A stretch of DNA of 47,128 nt. Source: Beijerinckiaceae bacterium (GTDB lineage: Bacteria; Pseudomonadota; Alphaproteobacteria; Rhizobiales; Beijerinckiaceae). The notes beneath the pieces are model-generated. The model searched no databases and was not told the DNA's origin. It was given only the letters and a program-made list of their open reading frames with translations. The position numbers and the translations under genes were made by a program. Below, in pieces: positions 16,614 through 24,787 of the stretch (its first letter is position 1; every line of letters starts with the position of its first letter). The stretch covers positions 1 through 47,128 of the forward strand of contig CANGFE010000011.1 in the NCBI GenBank assembly GCA_947453155.1, written 5' to 3'.

Positions 16614-17615
16614 ATGGATCGTCTGGGCCGCACGATTGAAGAGCTCAAGCGCGCACGCCAACAATGGCTGCGGCTTTTCGATCTGATCCCGACTGTGCCG
16701 CCAGACACGTCGGCGCCGCTGGTCGAGATCGCGGATTTTGGGCCCAATCCCGGTCATTTGCGCATGCATGCCTTTGTGCCCGCGCCGCTCAGCGCCCATC
16801 CAGCCTTGGTTGTGGTTCTCCATGGCTGCGGACAAAAGCCCGCGCAATATGAACACCTGGCCGGTTGGTGCAGCTTGGCAGCTGAGCTTGGCTTTCTCGT
16901 TTGCTATCCGCAGCAGCAGGACGGGAATAATGCGCAGAGCTGTTTCAATTGGTTCAGCCCGCGCCGGCGCGAGCGCGATCAGGGGGAGGCCGCGTCCATC
17001 CGCGCGATGGTTGCCCATCTTGCGCAGGCTTATGCGGTCGATCCGGCGCGGATTTTCATCACGGGCTTTTCGGCTGGCGGTTCTATGACGGCGGCTCTGC
17101 TGGCTGCCTATCCGGATGTGTTTGCGGCGGGTGCTGTGATTTCGGGCCTGCCTGTGGGCGTGGCTGACAATGTCTCGCAAGCTTTGGAAGCTATGGCCAA
17201 AGGCGACAAGCGCACGGGCCCGCAAGCGGCCGCTGCTGTGCGCCTGACCAGCGAGGCTGAAGATTGGCCGCGTCTTCTTATCTGGCATGGGCTTTCAGAT
17301 GATGTTGTGGCGCCTGCCAATGCAGGCGGGCTGGTGCGTCAATGGCGCCATGTCCATGGTCTGCGCGCCGCTCCCGATGTGGATCGCTGGATGCCGGGTG
17401 GGCGGCGTCGCCGTATCTGGCGTGATGCGGCCGGGCGCGATGTGATTGAATATGACTCAGTGCTAGGTGGTCACATGCTGGTGGCCCCATCCACTGCAGT
17501 TATTGCCGCTTTCTTTGGGCTCAAGCCGCCAAGTTTGTTTGATAAGGCACTGGAAAAACTCGCGCACCTCACCGATATGCGAAGTCTCATTGCGAGCCGG
17601 AGCAAGCAGCCATGA
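16614..17615 (+). CDS. PHB depolymerase-family esterase
   Basis: A 333-residue alpha/beta hydrolase of the PHB depolymerase/feruloyl esterase group. VVVLHGCGQKPAQYEHLAGWCSLA is the family's oxyanion-side block, CFNWFSP is typical, the nucleophile elbow is GFSAGGSMT, the Asp is likely in WHGLSDDVVAP and the His in LGGHML. No signal peptide is visible: the protein starts MDRLGRTIEELKRARQ, so it is probably cytoplasmic, unlike extracellular PHB depolymerases. The substrate may be a short ester rather than polymer. It overlaps msrB by 4 bp (ATGA). A weak sigma-EcfG-like site (GGAAC-N16-AGTT) lies about 80 bp upstream. Confidence 0.87.
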   Translation: MDRLGRTIEELKRARQQWLRLFDLIPTVPPDTSAPLVEIADFGPNPGHLRMHAFVPAPLSAHPALVVVLHGCGQKPAQYEHLAGWCSLAAELGFLVCYPQQQDGNNAQSCFNWFSPRRRERDQGEAASIRAMVAHLAQAYAVDPARIFITGFSAGGSMTAALLAAYPDVFAAGAVISGLPVGVADNVSQALEAMAKGDKRTGPQAAAAVRLTSEAEDWPRLLIWHGLSDDVVAPANAGGLVRQWRHVHGLRAAPDVDRWMPGGRRRRIWRDAAGRDVIEYDSVLGGHMLVAPSTAVIAAFFGLKPPSLFDKALEKLAHLTDMRSLIASRSKQP

Positions 17616-18013
17616 CCAAGTCCGATTTTCCCTTCACCTTGAGCGATGAGGAATGGCGCAAGCGTCTCACGCCCGAGCAATATCATGTCATGCGCGCACA
17701 TGGCACAGAGCGGCCGGGCTCTTGCGCTTTGCTGCATGAAAAGCGTGCGGGCATTTTCACCTGTGCGGGCTGTGATCAGGAGCTATTTGCATCAAAGCTG
17801 AAATTTGAAAGCGGCACAGGTTGGCCAAGCTTCAATGATCCGGTTCCCGGCTCCGTCGAATCGGAAACCGATCGCAGCTACGGCATGACGCGAACAGAAG
17901 TTCATTGCGCGAAATGTGGCTCGCATCTGGGCCATGTTTTTCCAGACGGCCCACCGCCCACAGGCTTGCGCTATTGCATCAATGGCGTGGCTTTGAATTT
18001 CAAGCCGGAATAA
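17612..18013 (+). CDS. msrB: Peptide-methionine (R)-S-oxide reductase MsrB
   Basis: A 133-residue MsrB that reduces the R-epimer of methionine sulfoxide in oxidised proteins. Zinc ligands are two CxxC pairs (CAGC and CAKC); the family block KFESGTGWPSF is present and the catalytic Cys is in LRYCINGVAL. The ATG overlaps the stop of the esterase gene, so expression is coupled to it. No msrA is in the window. A strong terminator starts at the base after the stop. Confidence 0.97.
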   Translation: MTKSDFPFTLSDEEWRKRLTPEQYHVMRAHGTERPGSCALLHEKRAGIFTCAGCDQELFASKLKFESGTGWPSFNDPVPGSVESETDRSYGMTRTEVHCAKCGSHLGHVFPDGPPPTGLRYCINGVALNFKPE

Positions 18014-18041
18014 AAAAGGCGGCCCCAGAGGCCGCCTTTTT
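18014..18041. terminator. Bidirectional terminator between msrB and the flavin monooxygenase
   Basis: 11-bp perfect stem AAAAGGCGGCC / GGCCGCCTTTT with a 5-base loop and T runs on both strands, between convergent genes. Confidence 0.93.
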
Positions 18042-18047
18042 CTTACA

Positions 18048-19067
18048 TCAGCGCATCGGCTGGATGATCTCTTCGCCCAGTCGCCGGATATTTTCGGCAT
18101 TGGGAAGAAGCTTCATGAGAATGAATTCAATACCCAAATCATTGAAGCGCTGGATCTGCTTGCGCACATCTTCCGGCTTGCCCATGCAGCCCGCGCGGGT
18201 ATTGGGAATCATACGGCGCTCGAGTTTGCGCGAATCCTGATCAGGATCATATTTGAACATCAATTGCAGCGTGGAATCGATGGCATCCTGCGTCGATGAA
18301 CCAATCGCCACAAAGGGATTGAGCGCATAGCGCACTTTGCGTCCCGAACGTGCTGTGCGCTTGTTCATATCCGCGATGGAGATTTCGAGCTCCTTGAGGA
18401 TTTCCTCGGAAGATTGGGCATCTTTCGGAAATTCAACAAACCACCAATCGCAATGGTCGGCGATGAAATCGCGGCCACGATCACTAGTTGAGACGGAGAA
18501 GATTTCTGGCCCTTCTGGCGTGCGCGGCTTCAGCATCAGGCGGGCATTGTTGACGTCGTAGAACTTGCCTTGCTTTGTGTAGCTCTCATTGTGCCAGAGC
18601 CCGCGCATAATATCGATAAATTCAATGGTGCGCTGATAGCGGTCTTCGCCTTGCAAGACTTGCCCGCCGAACATTTCAAACTCTTCGTCGAACCAGCCAT
18701 TGACGATATTGATCGCCATGCGGCCTTTCACAATCCGATCAAGTGAGGCTGACATTTTGGCGATCATCACCGGATCCCAAAGCCCCGGATGAACAGCCAC
18801 CAAGGCGCGCATATGTTCAAAACGCGAAGCAATGGAAGAGGCTGTGACCCAAGCATGCATGTCATGGCCGAGATGGCGTTCAGCAAAGAGCGTCAGATCA
18901 AACCCGACCTTGTCGGCTGTCAGCAGAACATCGAGTGCGAGATCATATTGCGCATCGCGCCGACCCGCTGGCAAAGGATGTGCAGATTCAGCCACCGCTT
19001 GCGCCGTTTCTGGCGAGCCAACGGAGACCATCGGGATGGGACAGTAAAGGCCGAATTCGAGTGCCAT
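18048..19067 (-). CDS. LLM-class flavin-dependent monooxygenase (SsuD/SfnG-like)
   Basis: A 339-residue bacterial-luciferase-like TIM barrel. Family blocks include ALDVLLTADKVGFDLTLFAERH, RALVAVHPGLWDPVMIAKMSASLDRIVKGRMAINIVNGW and IFSVSTSDRGRDFIADHCDWWFVE. The nearest functional groups are FMNH2-dependent alkanesulfonate, dimethylsulfone and pyrimidine monooxygenases; the substrate cannot be set from sequence. It needs a separate flavin reductase, which is not nearby. Upstream on the same strand is a Bug-type periplasmic binding protein with an 85-bp gap, so the two may form an uptake-and-oxidation pair. Confidence 0.88.
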   Translation of the reverse strand: MALEFGLYCPIPMVSVGSPETAQAVAESAHPLPAGRRDAQYDLALDVLLTADKVGFDLTLFAERHLGHDMHAWVTASSIASRFEHMRALVAVHPGLWDPVMIAKMSASLDRIVKGRMAINIVNGWFDEEFEMFGGQVLQGEDRYQRTIEFIDIMRGLWHNESYTKQGKFYDVNNARLMLKPRTPEGPEIFSVSTSDRGRDFIADHCDWWFVEFPKDAQSSEEILKELEISIADMNKRTARSGRKVRYALNPFVAIGSSTQDAIDSTLQLMFKYDPDQDSRKLERRMIPNTRAGCMGKPEDVRKQIQRFNDLGIEFILMKLLPNAENIRRLGEEIIQPMR

Positions 19068-19107
19068 AATTCAGGTTTCCCTTATTCGCCGGTCTTTTAG
19101 CCGGCCG

Positions 19108-19140
19108 TGGGCCGCCCCGTTCAAGGCGGGGCGGCCTTTT
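19108..19140 (+). terminator. GC-rich hairpin between two minus-strand genes
   Basis: 10-bp perfect stem GGCCGCCCCG (19110-19119) with CGGGGCGGCC (19127-19136), then TTTT on the + strand. Both flanking genes run on the - strand, where no T run follows, so it is either a terminator against antisense transcription or a processing or stability hairpin in the leader of the monooxygenase gene. Confidence 0.45.
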
Positions 19141-19152
19141 GTCAAAAGGCGA

Positions 19153-20184
19153 TCAGCGTCCAAGCAGGGTCTTCACGCGGTTGATCACATCGGGCGGCGA
19201 TTGAGCCGCACTGCGCAGAACCTTCTCTGTTTCTTCGCTTGTGACGAGTTCAATTTCAAGTGCCGCGCGTTCTGCTTCTTGCAGGAAGGCCGGATCTTTC
19301 ATCGTCGCGTTGAAAGCATTGCGGAGCACTTTCACACGGTCGGCTGGAACATCGGGCGGCGCCAGAAACGGACGGCTCAGAATTTCGCGTGCGAGCAGGA
19401 AGTCGAGCGCCTTGCGGTCGAGATCATTTTGCGCGGCCTCGCGGATGGAGGGAACCCCCGGCAATTGCGGCAATGGCTTATCGCCCGTGTGGAAGAGCAC
19501 ATTCACCTTCTTGTCGCGAATCCAGTCCGGCTTGCTCGAATTGATCGAGCCCCATGCCCAATAGGCAATGCCATCAAGCTCACCGCTTTCCAGCGCCAAG
19601 GCGGCCTGCACCGTGTTGGGGTAGCCGTTGATGACTTTGAATTTCGTGCCAGCCAGCGCGTTATAGGCGAGCGGCATGATTTCAGAATCGGCGCCAGCGC
19701 CGGTGCCGGGGGTCAACAGCTGGTTCTTTTGCAGATCGGCCAGCGTCTTCACCGGGGACGTGTTCCAGGAGATGGCGAGGCTGACATCGCGGCTCATGCT
19801 GCCGATCCATGTAAAGCGCATCGGATCGAACCGGAATTCCTTATGTCCGAGCATGGGCTCGAAGGCGAGGCCGCGCCCAACGGTGCCCAGCACAGAGCCA
19901 TCTTTCGGGGCGATATTGTAGAGGTAATCCATGGCCTTGAGGCCACCCGCCCCCGGCATGTTCTGGGCGATGATATTGGGCTCACCAGCAATGTGGCGAG
20001 GCATATGCCGGATCAGTGCTCGCGCATAGAGATCATAGGTCGAGCCAGGCGGTGAATAGACCACCATGACCATCTGGCGACCTTTGTAGAAAACCTCTGG
20101 CGTCTGCGCATGGGCCAGCCCCGTGCCCAAGGCAAGGCTCAGGCTCGCGGCCATGGCGAAGCGGCGTGTCAGGCCTGTCATCAT
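19153..20184 (-). CDS. Bug/TctC-type periplasmic substrate-binding protein
   Basis: A 343-residue solute receptor of the tripartite tricarboxylate transporter family. A Tat-like or Sec signal (TRRFAMAASLSLALGTGLAHAQ) precedes the mature protein. Family blocks are YSPPGSTYDLYARALIRHMPRHI, IIAQNMPGAGGLKAMDYLYNIAPKDGS and LFHTGDKPLPQLPGVPSIREA. No TctA/TctB membrane genes are in the window, as is common for the many orphan Bug proteins of proteobacteria. The start at 20184 has GGGAGGG upstream; a second ATG follows directly. It closely resembles in style the receptor at 27165, less so the one at 43269. The ligand is unknown. Confidence 0.88.
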   Translation of the reverse strand: MMTGLTRRFAMAASLSLALGTGLAHAQTPEVFYKGRQMVMVVYSPPGSTYDLYARALIRHMPRHIAGEPNIIAQNMPGAGGLKAMDYLYNIAPKDGSVLGTVGRGLAFEPMLGHKEFRFDPMRFTWIGSMSRDVSLAISWNTSPVKTLADLQKNQLLTPGTGAGADSEIMPLAYNALAGTKFKVINGYPNTVQAALALESGELDGIAYWAWGSINSSKPDWIRDKKVNVLFHTGDKPLPQLPGVPSIREAAQNDLDRKALDFLLAREILSRPFLAPPDVPADRVKVLRNAFNATMKDPAFLQEAERAALEIELVTSEETEKVLRSAAQSPPDVINRVKTLLGR

Positions 20185-20322
20185 TGTTTTTCCCTCCCGT
20201 CCCGCTGATTGCGCGGGGTTTTTCCTTACGCCTATCGTCGCATATGGGGTGCCCGCGGGGCAAGCCTTTCACGCGCTCTTGCGCTTCTAAGCGCCCCCCG
20301 GCCAGCGTATGTTGCGGGCTCC

Positions 20323-21477
20323 ATGGCAGACGATTCGACCCCGGCGGTGAGCCTCGACCCCAAACACACGGCGCAACCGCGCCGGGTGGCGGCGCGCGCG
20401 CTCAATGAGGTCGATTTCTGGCGCGGCTATGCGCTGATCGCCATTTTCATCAATCACATTCCCGGCATTTATTTCGAGCAATTCACCCATCGCGCTTTTG
20501 GGCTTTCAGATTCGGCAGAGCTCTTCGTTTTTCTGGCCGGTTTTTCGCTGCGCTATTTGGCCGAGAGCCGCACAGAAAATCTCGTTGGCATGCGGCTCTT
20601 CATGCGCCTCGAAGCGCGTGCCTTCACGCTCTATGCCGCCCAGATCGTGATTGTTGCGCTGGCTCTGGCCATGATGGCGGGAGCGGCTCTGTTGCTCGAT
20701 ACGCCGCTCATTCTGCAATGGAACAATGCGAGCGCTTTTTTCGAAAGCCCCGTGCAAACGCAAATCGGCATTATCTTGCTGGCCCATCAAATGGGTTATT
20801 TCGATGTGCTGCCGCTCTACATTGTCATGATGTGTTTTGCGCCTCTGGTTGTGGCGCTCGGGCGTTTGTCACTGCGCATTCTCTTGTTCTATTCGGTGAC
20901 GGTCTGGGCTTTGACACTTGTGTCAGAACTCAATCTGCCAACTTGGCCGGTTGAAGGCGTGTGGTTCTTCAATCCCTTTGCCTGGCAATTGCAATTTGTT
21001 CTGGGCTATGTGCTGGCCCGTCCGAAACAGGCCAGCGACTTTATCGCAAGCAAGCGAACGGAATTCCGGATTCTGGGTCTCGTCCTCACAGGCATTGGAT
21101 TGTGGCTTGCCATGATTCAATGGGCGCCCAATCCTTTCGAGCTGCCAGAGCCGCGCCTGTTTTTCATGAATGACAAAACATCGCTGTCGCCCATGCGTAT
21201 TTTGCACATGCTGGGCTTGGTCATGCTGTTTGGTGGTCTGTTCGATTGGCTGGCGCGATGGAGCGGCTTTCGCTTTATCTCGGCGCCCTTCTGTCTGCTG
21301 GGCCGCAATTCACTGCACGTCTTTTGCGCGGGCTCGCTATTCAGCTTGGCAGGGCAAATCGTGCGTTTCACCACGCCGGCGGGTCTTGTCATAGACACGC
21401 TGGTGCTATTGATTGGCGTGGCTGCAATGCTCGCCATTGCTTGGGGAAATGAATGGCGCATCAACTGGCCGCGCTGA
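20323..21477 (+). CDS. OpgC-like membrane acyltransferase
   Basis: A 384-residue integral membrane protein of the OpgC family. The opening EVDFWRGYALIAIFINHIPGIYFEQFTHRAFGLSDSAELFVFLAGFSL is the hallmark, followed by about nine further hydrophobic helices and a LGRNSLHVFCAGSLF block. OpgC adds succinyl groups to osmoregulated periplasmic glucans; many paralogues in this family act on unknown glycans. The ATG at 20323 is chosen because the longer open frame from 20209 adds a low-quality leader. It overlaps the SGNH hydrolase gene by 25 bp, indicating coupling: an acyltransferase and a putative esterase made together. Confidence 0.88.
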   Translation: MADDSTPAVSLDPKHTAQPRRVAARALNEVDFWRGYALIAIFINHIPGIYFEQFTHRAFGLSDSAELFVFLAGFSLRYLAESRTENLVGMRLFMRLEARAFTLYAAQIVIVALALAMMAGAALLLDTPLILQWNNASAFFESPVQTQIGIILLAHQMGYFDVLPLYIVMMCFAPLVVALGRLSLRILLFYSVTVWALTLVSELNLPTWPVEGVWFFNPFAWQLQFVLGYVLARPKQASDFIASKRTEFRILGLVLTGIGLWLAMIQWAPNPFELPEPRLFFMNDKTSLSPMRILHMLGLVMLFGGLFDWLARWSGFRFISAPFCLLGRNSLHVFCAGSLFSLAGQIVRFTTPAGLVIDTLVLLIGVAAMLAIAWGNEWRINWPR

Positions 21478-22325
21478 TTTCTGGTCTGCTCCTGCTCGCC
21501 GTGGCAGGCGCCCCTGCAGCATCGCAAGATGCTGCGGTGCAGAAGAGCGATTCCGCGCCTGCGAATGAAGAGGTCTTGGATCCGCAGACCCTTTATCCAC
21601 CTTTGCCGCCACAATCGGCTGCGCTCTCCATGCAATGTTCTGTGCCGCAATCCGAAGTGGCTAAGCCAGCACCGCTGATCAATACAGCGGCGCGCATTGA
21701 GACCAACAAGAAGATGCGCGTGCTCGCCATTGGCTCATCGGCCACATGGACCGGCAATCGATCGGGCAGCTATCCCTCGCGCCTTGAAAAGCTTTTGGAG
21801 AATGTTTGGAAAGGCGTCGATGTTGAAGTGGTCAATCGCGGCGTCTCGGGCGAGATTGCCTCGGTCAGCGCGCGTCGTCTCATCAATGAAGCGGCCATTT
21901 TGAAGCCTTCCCTTGTGTTGTGGCAATTGGGCACGAATGACGCTGTGGCCCGTGTGCCGCTCGTCGAATTTGAAACAACGGTTCGTGCCACAGTGCGCAT
22001 GCTGCAAAAGAACAAAATCGACGTTGTTCTCGTTGGCTTGCAATATACGCCGCGTTTTGCGCGCGATGATCATTGGTTTGCTATCCGCAATGCCTTGGAT
22101 CGTATCGCTGCGGATGAAAATCTTCTCTATGTGCGCCGTGACAAGGCGATGGAATTTTTGGCGCAGACACGCGCCGCCGCCGATGTGTCAGCTGATGATG
22201 AATTCAGCCTGACGGATCTCGGTTTCCCCTGCATGGCCGAGCATATTGCTCAGGCTATGGTTGCCAATATTTTCCTGCGCCGCAGTGGCGACCGCCGCGG
22301 CGCACAGCCCGCTCCCGTGCGCTAA
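21453..22325 (+). CDS. Exported SGNH/GDSL-family hydrolase
   Basis: A 290-residue protein with a signal peptide (LISGLLLLAVAGAPAASQ) and a Pro-rich spacer. Block I is RVLAIGSSATWTG, with GSS in place of GDS as in the 'SSST' subfamily; block III is WQLGTNDA; the C-terminal DLGFPCMAEH holds the likely Asp/His. It is probably periplasmic and cleaves or transfers an acyl ester. It overlaps the OpgC-like gene by 25 bp, which suggests both act on the same periplasmic glycan, one adding and one removing acyl groups (inference). Confidence 0.85.
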   Translation: MAHQLAALISGLLLLAVAGAPAASQDAAVQKSDSAPANEEVLDPQTLYPPLPPQSAALSMQCSVPQSEVAKPAPLINTAARIETNKKMRVLAIGSSATWTGNRSGSYPSRLEKLLENVWKGVDVEVVNRGVSGEIASVSARRLINEAAILKPSLVLWQLGTNDAVARVPLVEFETTVRATVRMLQKNKIDVVLVGLQYTPRFARDDHWFAIRNALDRIAADENLLYVRRDKAMEFLAQTRAAADVSADDEFSLTDLGFPCMAEHIAQAMVANIFLRRSGDRRGAQPAPVR

Positions 22326-22394
22326 CAATTGCAAAGCTCTGCCTTTGCAGATTAAGCTCTCTCCAAGCCGGTCGCAGATCACGACAAGAGCCGG

Positions 22395-23384
22395 ATGGGG
22401 GAGGGTGACTTGGGTGGACTTTTAGCGCTTTGCGCAGCGGCGACTTTCGCCATCAACAATACTCTGGCGCGGCGCGGTGTTCTCTCAGGCTCTGTTCTTC
22501 AGGCCATGGCCATTACAGTTCCCTTCGGCGTTCCCTTGATGCTGATTGCAGCGCTCATCTTTGGGGCCCTGCCAGCGCTTGATGGGTTTTCGCTGAATAC
22601 TTATGTCGCCTTCTCGGCCGCGGGCATCGCGCATTTCGTGTTTGGTCGCTATTGCAATTATCGCGCAGTGAAAGCGATTGGCGCCAATCTCTCCGGCCCT
22701 TTGATGGAAACCTCGGTTCTCTTCGCGCTGGTTCTGGCTGTGACTTTGCTGGGTGAGAAACTCACCATCATGAAAGTCTTAGGCATTGCCCTGATCTTGG
22801 CTGGCCCCTTGCTGACGGTTGAGAAAAAAGGCAAGGCGAAAGCCGCAGGCGAGACAAAGCTCGCTTTCACGCCCAATTATATTGAAGGCTATATCTTCTC
22901 TCTGCTCGCGGCCTCAGCCTATGGCACAAGCCCAATCTTGGTGCGCATGGCACTGGAGAATGTGAGCTGGCACGCGAGCATTGCCGGTGGCCTTGTGTCT
23001 TATGTGGCAGCTTCTGTTGTCGTGATCATTGCCATTCCACTTTTGGGAAAAGTGAAACACGTCACGGAGATTTCTGGCGAAGCGACAAAATGGTTTTGCT
23101 GGGCGGGCTTCTTTGTCGGCTTCTCACAATTGCTGCGCTATATCGCTCTGTCTTTCGCGCCTGTGTCTGTGGTGTCGCCCATTCAGCGCCTGTCGCTCGT
23201 CTTCCGATTGGTCTTCAGCTACATGCTGAACCGTGAATATGAGATTTTTAACTCGCGCATGGTGACGGGCACGCTTGTCTCACTGCTTGGTGCCGTCTGT
23301 CTCTCGATGTCGATTGATCAAGTGCATGATTTTCTTGATCTGCCGGTCTGGATGGCGCCGCTCTTCTCATGGTCTTGGCCGTGA
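22395..23384 (+). CDS. DMT-family (EamA) transporter
   Basis: A 329-residue membrane protein with about ten helices in two EamA repeats (LLALCAAATFAINNTLARRGV and the second half from about residue 155, YIFSLLAASAYGTSPILVRMAL). The repeat boundary has a typical charged loop (VEKKGKAKAAGETK). The substrate, often a metabolite or amino acid, is unknown. The ATG at 22395 has a poor ribosome-binding site; a TTG at 22410 lies just after GGGGAGGG and is possible. It converges on the type I secretion adaptor gene with a 5-bp gap. Confidence 0.87.
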   Translation: MGEGDLGGLLALCAAATFAINNTLARRGVLSGSVLQAMAITVPFGVPLMLIAALIFGALPALDGFSLNTYVAFSAAGIAHFVFGRYCNYRAVKAIGANLSGPLMETSVLFALVLAVTLLGEKLTIMKVLGIALILAGPLLTVEKKGKAKAAGETKLAFTPNYIEGYIFSLLAASAYGTSPILVRMALENVSWHASIAGGLVSYVAASVVVIIAIPLLGKVKHVTEISGEATKWFCWAGFFVGFSQLLRYIALSFAPVSVVSPIQRLSLVFRLVFSYMLNREYEIFNSRMVTGTLVSLLGAVCLSMSIDQVHDFLDLPVWMAPLFSWSWP

Positions 23385-23389
23385 GCGCT

Positions 23390-24784
23390 TCAGTCTTCAC
23401 GGAAAGAGCGTGACAGCGAATCCGTCAAAGGCTGCATGAGATAAGTGAAGAGCGAGCGGTGCCCGGTGGTAATGGCCACTTCCACCGGCATGCCGGGATA
23501 AAGCTTGACATGGGGCGCGCGCGCCATTTCTTCCGGCGCCACTTCCACGATGGCTGTGTAATAAGACTGGCTCGTCTTCTCATCATTTTGCGCATCAGCT
23601 GAAATGCGCAAGACGCGGCCATTGAGGCTGGGTGTGGTGCGCGCCTTATAGGCGGTGAAACGCACATGGGCTTCGAGGTCTGGGCGCACGACATCAATAT
23701 CGGTGGGCTGCAAGCGGGTTTCGATCAGCAATTTTTCGCCGCTCGGCACAAGATCCACCATGGCGCCACCGGGTGCAATCACGCCGCCTAGGGTGAAAGA
23801 GCGCACATTCATCGCCACACCATCAACAGGGGCCACCACATCGCGTCGCCCGCGCCGTGCGACAGATTTTTTCAGATTATCTTCGGTCTCATCCAATTTG
23901 GATTGCACCTCTTGCCGCTCTTCGGCCACTTGCTTGGCCAGCGCGGCGGTAACGGTGAGGATTTGCGCATCAGCTTCCGCGACTTGCTCACGCAAAGAAA
24001 AGACTTTGCCCTTGTCGGTCGCAATCTCTCCCTTCATAGCCTCCACCTGCCGCTCCAATCCCAAGACGCGGGGTTTGAGCCCATAGCCTTTGGCGAGCAT
24101 GTTCTTGGCGTCAGACAGCTCTTCTTCGAGCAAAGGTTTTTGTGCTTCAAGTGAAGCCAGATGCGCCTGCGCTGCATCGATCTGCGCAACATATTGATCT
24201 TTCCGTCGCTGCCAGACGTCGATCTGCTTTTCAACATTGTCGCGCTGCTCATCAAAAATCTGGCGTTGCGCATTGAGGGCCGCAGGCATGCGTTCACTAT
24301 TGGCCAGTGGCGCGGCACCAAGAGCTTTGGGATTTTGCGAAAGGCCTGCAAGTCGCCATTGGCGGGCGAGCAAAGTGTCATATTGGCTTTGCAATGTGTC
24401 GCGATCAGCATCTGCATCAATGGAATCAAGCCGGAAAAGCAAATCGCCCTTACGCACTTTCATGCCCTCGCGCGCGATAATCTCACGCAGGATGCCGCCT
24501 TCTGGATGCTGAATGACTTTGCGCGCTGTCTCCACCTTCACCGTGCCATTGCCAAGAGCAGCGCTGGCAATGGGTGCGAGCATCGACCAGATCAAAAAAC
24601 CGCCAAAGAGAACGATGACGGCAAAAGCGCCGAGGCGGATCCAAATCTCGACTTCCGGCTCAGGCATGGCGAGAACCGATTGGCGCGGCGCTGGCAACAG
24701 CACCTCGTGCCAGAGGCGCAATTGATGGCGCAGACGTTGGCGGACAGTCTCGAGACCGAAGCTTGAAAGCGTGAGACGCGACAT
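23390..24784 (-). CDS. Type I secretion membrane fusion protein (HlyD family)
   Basis: A 464-residue adaptor. One N-terminal transmembrane helix (about 53-75) is followed by the lipoyl/beta-barrel half (VKVETARKVIQHPEGGILREIIAREGMKVRKGDLLFRLD), long coiled-coil hairpins (about 140-310) and the C-terminal barrel (DVVAPVDGVAMNVRSFTLGGVIAPGGAMVDLVP ... PGMPVEVAITTGHRSLFTYLMQPL). It bridges the ABC protein to a TolC-like outer-membrane channel. It starts 3 bp after the ABC gene. No TolC or RTX-type substrate gene lies nearby. Confidence 0.94.
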   Translation of the reverse strand: MSRLTLSSFGLETVRQRLRHQLRLWHEVLLPAPRQSVLAMPEPEVEIWIRLGAFAVIVLFGGFLIWSMLAPIASAALGNGTVKVETARKVIQHPEGGILREIIAREGMKVRKGDLLFRLDSIDADADRDTLQSQYDTLLARQWRLAGLSQNPKALGAAPLANSERMPAALNAQRQIFDEQRDNVEKQIDVWQRRKDQYVAQIDAAQAHLASLEAQKPLLEEELSDAKNMLAKGYGLKPRVLGLERQVEAMKGEIATDKGKVFSLREQVAEADAQILTVTAALAKQVAEERQEVQSKLDETEDNLKKSVARRGRRDVVAPVDGVAMNVRSFTLGGVIAPGGAMVDLVPSGEKLLIETRLQPTDIDVVRPDLEAHVRFTAYKARTTPSLNGRVLRISADAQNDEKTSQSYYTAIVEVAPEEMARAPHVKLYPGMPVEVAITTGHRSLFTYLMQPLTDSLSRSFRED

Positions 24785-24787
24785 GAG

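Noticed and set aside
20190..20226. CCCGC...GCGGG followed by TTTTT on the + strand
   Set aside because: It lies upstream of both divergent genes, where no + transcript ends; the stem is only 5 bp.
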